DNA from: Actinomycetota bacterium
Lineage (GTDB): Bacteria; Actinomycetota; Actinomycetes; Streptosporangiales; Streptosporangiaceae
Direction: 5' to 3'
DNA: 9,916 nt
NCBI GenBank assembly: GCA_003140115.1
Contig: PLIQ01000327.1
Coordinates: forward strand, 1,155-11,070
This document shows, one piece after another, positions 7,701 through 9,916 of the stretch. The translations under genes and the position numbers were made by a program. Under the pieces are notes generated by a model. It worked only from the letters and a program-made list of their open reading frames with translations. It did no database searches and was not told the DNA's origin. How positions within the stretch are numbered: the first letter of the stretch is position 1; each line of letters starts with the position of its first letter.

Positions 7701-7918
7701 TGGCCAGCGGTGAAGCTCGCCGCCGCGGCGGCGAGCAGCAGCCACGGCAGCTTGCGGGACGGGCGGTTGATGACCACGCCCGCCACGATGGCGACCACTC
7801 CGCTCAGGCCGATCAGGCCCCACGTCTCGGTGCGCAGGCCGGGTAGCGCGTAGTACAACGCGGTTAGCAATGCCGTCCAGATGGCGTAGCCGGCAAGCAA
7901 ATGGCGCCGCGGTTTCAC
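4397..7918 (-). CDS. Membrane-bound GAF–PAS–GGDEF–EAL protein (cyclic-di-GMP synthesis/degradation)
   Basis: A probable bifunctional c-di-GMP enzyme at the inner membrane. In order (GTG 7918 as residue 1): about ten hydrophobic segments (10–310) with a PSFADVLYLLEYP loop, a GAF-like region (330–480), PAS/PAC (490–600, ending MRDVTEQ), GGDEF (600–770) and EAL (790–1035). The cyclase signature GGDEF (685–689) and the inhibitory I-site RDSD (676–679) are intact. Phosphodiesterase residues are also present: EAL 812–814, VNVAARQF, ELTE, DDFG 949–952, K in VVKMDKSF, AEGIE and Q1026. Both activities are therefore plausible. The layout resembles the RmdA/RmdB-type composite proteins of Streptomyces. 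GTG 7918 has GGGGGA 6 bases upstream; ATG 7960 is the alternative start but lacks a spaced ribosome site. The C-terminus is odd: after about residue 1035 there is no stop, and residues beyond about 1061 are low-quality Arg/Ser/Pro-rich sequence read out of frame through the GNAT gene. The true end is probably near 4700–4770. Confidence 0.9.
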   Translation of the reverse strand: MKPRRHLLAGYAIWTALLTALYYALPGLRTETWGLIGLSGVVAIVAGVVINRPSRKLPWLLLAAAAASFTAGQLSFLIAQLIGVQLPFPSFADVLYLLEYPLNAAGLLTFIWWRTPDGDRRSLIDALILTAGLGLLSWTYLILPYAHNEALTWLQKGVAVAYPLGDVLILAMLARLLAPGVGGSRCVQFLTVGALGMLISDVSYDLIQLHGTFHNGTPVDLGWVVFYAGWGAAALHPTMTDLTQPVGRQHVEVSPVRLIVLMLASLVAPVVLFTGSFGVRGGDGSVIAVFSAVLYLLVLSRLSDVAASHRRALGRERAVRQAGASLVSAITVDQTGAVVKSATDLLLGTPRRGDVLLAVRSNETFHAVTTASAEPAPMSRLGELAETWLPLAAGSTTVLVPVKSLPRQVRALVPGGEAMLLCPLVLENRPSGNPLIGVLAVFGEQRYLADQAATLEILAHQVALAIERIMLREELDRQGNEAYFRTLVHDTSDVILIVGDDWKVGYATPSATSIFGDITVEGAYLWDLVADGERDELLRLLTQIPAGAAYSTRYVDRYLTRRDGLVVQVQVRASDRRADPTVAGLVLTMRDVTEQRQLEEQLKHQAFHDALTGLPNRILFQDRISQQLATARRNGTTAGVLFVDLDDFKVVNDTMGHGVGDELLIATAARLCGLIRDSDSAARLGGDEFALLISDVENSAMVEAAAGRIVEAFGEPFALASGSVLITVTVGIATTEDSADTDELLKHADLALYAGKAAGKRQWRRYQAVLSAGMLRRRELQAALEEAVTSSAFTLVYQPIVVLATGELAGFEALVRWPHPEWGMMLPDQFIALAEETGQIVPLGAWVLGQAAADLVRFRGPRAPAATPDDGTLAGGGSAPGLYVSVNVAARQFTTPGFIDGVRRVLDSTGLEPGALMLELTESTLLRRDERLVSDLMELRALGVSLAIDDFGTGYSSLSYLRELPIDVVKMDKSFVDGIAISEQRLALAEGIVQIARTLQLEVIAEGIESEVQRDLLTSMGCHFGQGYLLAMPMGAHQAETLARVGSHQFPRLPRQVSEPWTTKPTLPTTRLTWPMWVGHPINVRYRCPSERSSPRRTGPISANSRRRRCCPSGRSSSSTTRSARTSWARWRSAFRSTTSGFWTTERWWPAAGGCRCAGTVRPRPCPPGMTRR
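4664..4667 (-). promoter_or_regulatory. Ribosome binding site for the GNAT gene
   Basis: GAGG on the minus strand, 5 bases before ATG 4658. It selects this ATG over the GTG at 4700, which has no purine-rich sequence in front. Confidence 0.55.
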
Positions 7919-7938
7919 CGCAATTCCCCCACGGTCAT
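7915..7938 (-). other. Possible seven-codon leader ORF ahead of the GGDEF–EAL gene
   Basis: ATG at 7938 is preceded by AGAGGGG with 6 bases spacing, the best ribosome site in the region. It encodes seven codons ending in TGA at 7917–7915. That TGA overlaps the GTG start at 7918 as GTGA, the arrangement of translationally coupled genes. It could be a coupling leader peptide or chance. Confidence 0.25.
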
Positions 7939-8241
7939 CTAATTCCCCTCTGCGAACCATCCCCAGAATGCACTATAGTCTTTCCCGCGCAGATCACCGC
8001 ATGGCGGACCGTTACGCCGTCGCTTGCGGATAATTTGTTGCGAATTAGCCCCAATGGTCTTACTGCGAGGATTATGGAGACTTGGCGAATTGTCCTGGAT
8101 TATGACCGGTCCCGCGAGCAAACAGGGCTTATCGGTAACGAAAGTCGCGTGTTAGATATGCTTGAAGCGGGCAGGAAATTATCCGGGTCAGAAACCATCT
8201 CGCCCAGACAACCCGGGAGCATTCAACTGGAAAGCGCATCC
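7919..8241. promoter_or_regulatory. AT-rich divergent intergenic region between the GGDEF–EAL and NRPS genes
   Basis: These 323 bases are visibly AT-rich, near half GC, against clearly higher GC in the flanking genes. Both neighbours must be transcribed outwards from here. An 8-base palindrome ACTATAGT (7972–7979) gives a TATAGT minus-10-like hexamer on either strand, but I find no convincing minus-35 partner. TTGCG occurs twice (8024–8028 and 8038–8042) as a 14-base-spaced direct repeat, and GCGAATT twice (8040, 8085). The plus frame of the NRPS is open through this region, with ATGs at 8074 and 8158, but its codon use there is unlike the rest. No RNA gene or terminator is recognised. Confidence 0.55.
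8229..8234 (+). promoter_or_regulatory. Ribosome binding site for the NRPS gene
   Basis: GGAAAG lies 7 bases before GTG 8242. It supports that GTG, which begins with MSTV as MbtH-like proteins often do. Confidence 0.5.
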
Positions 8242-9916
8242 GTGAGCACCGTAGATGATTCTCCTCCGATGACGGATAGCGCCTTTATCGTCGTCGTCAA
8301 CGACATTGGCCAGCATGCGCTCTGGGAGGCGGAGCTGGACCTGCCGGCCGGCTGGCGGCGGCAGTCCGCGCCGCTGCCTCGGCGCGCCTGCCTGGACGCC
8401 ATCGCCGGCGCGTGGCCGGACGTCGCACCAGCCACCGTCCGCGCCGCCACCGCAGGCGAACGGTACGCAGCCGGCTCGGCGCGGGATGACCAGCGCCGTC
8501 ACCCGGTTCCGGACGGGCACGACGCCCGGTTCGTCCATGAGCTGTTCGCCGAGCAGGCCGCCCGCCGGCCCGACGCGACCGCCGTCATCGCCGCGGGAAC
8601 TCGGCTGACCTACCGTGAGCTCGACCAGTCGGCGAACCGGCTCGCCCGCTACCTCCAGGACCTGGGCGCCGGTCCGGAGACCCTGATCGGCGTGTACTCC
8701 GAACGCGGTGTCGAGGCGGTCCGCAGCCTGCTCGCGATCATGAAAGCGGGCAGCGGGTACCTGCCGCTGGACCCGTCGCTGCCCGCGGAGCGGCTAGCCC
8801 GGATATGCGCGGCGGCAAAACCGATGACTGTCATCACGGGCCGTTCGGTCAAAAAGTCTTCTTCGATAGCGGCGGGAGTGCTCGTGATCAGCGAGCTGGC
8901 CGCCGACCTCGAACGCCAGCCGAGCACGCCCCCCGAGGTCAGCCTGCATCCGGACAACCTGTGCTATGTCATCCATACCTCGGGATCCACCGGCGACCCC
9001 AAGGCGGTCGCGATCAGCCATGGCGGTCTGGCCGACGTCATCACCGACCTGGCCGGCGAATACGAGATGTCCGCCCGGGACCGGGTGGTGCAGCTCGCTT
9101 CGCTCGCGTTCGACACCTCGGTCGAGCAGATGCTCGTCGCGCTCACGACCGGGGCCACCTTGATGCTGCCGCCGGCGGGCACCATCGCCCCCACCGATCT
9201 GCTCCGCTACCTCAAGCAGCAGCGGGTCACCGTGGTCGACCTGACCCCCGCGTACTGGCACCAGTTGCTCGCGGTCACCGAGCCGGACGACGAACGGCTG
9301 CGGACCCTCCGGCTGATGATCACCGGCGGTGACATGGCGGATCCCGCGGACTGCCGCGCGGCGTTGCGGGCGGTACCCGGGGCCAGGTTGCTGAACGCCT
9401 ACGGGCTGACCGAGACCACCATCACCTCGGCCCTGTTCGACGTCAGCGCCGCCCGGGTCGGGCCGCCGGGGACCCCGGTGCCGGTGGGCCGGGCGGTCGC
9501 GCACGCGCGGATCATGGTTCTGGACGAGAAGCTGAGCCCGGTGCCGGCCGGGGAGGCGGGCGAGGTCTATGTCGGCGGTCCCGGCGTCGCCCGGGGTTAC
9601 CTGGGCCAGCCCGCGCTGACCGCGGAGGTGTTCCTGCCCGACCGCGGCGGGCTGCCCGGCAGCAGGATGTACCGTACCGGGGACCTGGGACGGCGCCTGC
9701 CGGACGGCGCCTTGGAGGTCGCCGGGCGCGTCGACCGACAGCTCAAGGTGCGCGGGTTCCGCGTCGAGCCGAGTGAGATAGAGAGCGTGCTGGCCGGGCA
9801 CCCGGACATCGGGCAGGTAGCGGTCGTGGCCACCAGGCACGGTACGAGCGACACGCGGCTGGCCGCGTACTACACCAGGCGTGATGGCGCTGCTTCCGAT
9901 GGCGCGGGTTCCGATG
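8242..9916 (+). CDS. NRPS beginning with MbtH-like domain fused to an adenylation domain (3' end outside window)
   Basis: 558 residues are visible. Residues 1–67 are an MbtH-like domain (VVVNDIGQHALW, LPAGW, ACLDAI, AWPD), with its three conserved tryptophans at 28, 38 and 58. MbtH proteins bind adenylation domains and help them fold or work. After a linker, an adenylation domain starts near 97: A1 LTYREL 122–127, A2 KAGSGYLPLD 168–177, A3 TSGSTGDPK 246–254, A4 FDTS 290–293, A5 NAYGLTE 385–391, A6 GGPGVARGY 445–453, A7 YRTGDL 477–482, A8 GRVDRQLKVRG 495–505. The frame leaves the window before A9/A10, so the catalytic lysine and any carrier domain are unseen. No condensation domain precedes it, which suggests a loading or stand-alone activating role, as in NikP1 or SlgN1, the known MbtH–A fusions. 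The ATG at 8074 or 8269 are alternative starts; GTG 8242 has the best ribosome site and matches usual MbtH N-termini. The substrate may be a basic amino acid. Confidence 0.9.
   Translation, partial: MSTVDDSPPMTDSAFIVVVNDIGQHALWEAELDLPAGWRRQSAPLPRRACLDAIAGAWPDVAPATVRAATAGERYAAGSARDDQRRHPVPDGHDARFVHELFAEQAARRPDATAVIAAGTRLTYRELDQSANRLARYLQDLGAGPETLIGVYSERGVEAVRSLLAIMKAGSGYLPLDPSLPAERLARICAAAKPMTVITGRSVKKSSSIAAGVLVISELAADLERQPSTPPEVSLHPDNLCYVIHTSGSTGDPKAVAISHGGLADVITDLAGEYEMSARDRVVQLASLAFDTSVEQMLVALTTGATLMLPPAGTIAPTDLLRYLKQQRVTVVDLTPAYWHQLLAVTEPDDERLRTLRLMITGGDMADPADCRAALRAVPGARLLNAYGLTETTITSALFDVSAARVGPPGTPVPVGRAVAHARIMVLDEKLSPVPAGEAGEVYVGGPGVARGYLGQPALTAEVFLPDRGGLPGSRMYRTGDLGRRLPDGALEVAGRVDRQLKVRGFRVEPSEIESVLAGHPDIGQVAVVATRHGTSDTRLAAYYTRRDGAASDGAGSD

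Noticed and set aside
4775..7846. Open frame of 1023 codons on the plus strand, antisense to the GGDEF–EAL gene
   Set aside because: Its translation is rich in Arg, Gly, His, Gln and Pro with no domain. It is the usual antisense shadow in high-GC DNA; the minus strand has full catalytic motifs.
7939..8121. Sixty-codon minus-strand frame in the intergenic region
   Set aside because: It overlaps the likely 5' end of the GGDEF–EAL gene, has no ribosome site and no recognisable sequence.
8794..9840. Minus-strand open frame of 348 codons opposite the adenylation domain
   Set aside because: Antisense to conserved motifs A3–A8; composition is typical of a shadow.

Overview
The window is high-GC DNA (GC-rich third codon positions, GTG starts, few TTA codons). 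Its genes are typical of a filamentous actinomycete: an XRE–NB-ARC–TPR regulator, a membrane GGDEF–EAL protein and a nonribosomal peptide synthetase (NRPS). I cannot name the species. No tRNA, rRNA, CRISPR array, insertion sequence or phage gene is visible.

Left part (about 1–3387, plus strand): two tandem genes with closely related C-termini. The first enters from the left edge and shows only five 40-residue TPR units and its C-terminus. The second is complete (GTG at 751): an N-terminal XRE-type helix-turn-helix, an NB-ARC STAND ATPase with P-loop, Walker B, GFLPLA and MHD motifs, then eight 40-residue TPRs. These are signal-integrating ATPase regulators whose ligand is unknown.

Middle (3370–7918, minus strand): reading leftwards from the divergent intergenic region there is a polytopic GAF–PAS–GGDEF–EAL protein for cyclic-di-GMP turnover, a GNAT-fold acetyltransferase and a small Ala-rich lipoprotein. 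They lie close together and are probably one operon. The GGDEF–EAL frame does not stop after its EAL domain. It runs out of frame 262 bases into the acetyltransferase gene, which suggests a lost stop, a frameshift or a sequence error. The lipoprotein gene overlaps the end of the NB-ARC gene convergently by 18 bases.

Intergenic (7919–8241): an unusually AT-rich divergent promoter region.

Right part (8242–9916, plus strand, runs off the edge): an NRPS gene that begins with an MbtH-like domain fused directly to an adenylation domain, with no condensation domain first. Motifs A1–A8 are present. The readable specificity positions are D-T-E-D-I-G-A-I-T, with acidic residues at 239 and 278, which hints at a basic amino acid substrate. 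The window may therefore be the edge of a biosynthetic gene cluster, with the regulators and perhaps the acetyltransferase as neighbours. That functional linkage is inference.
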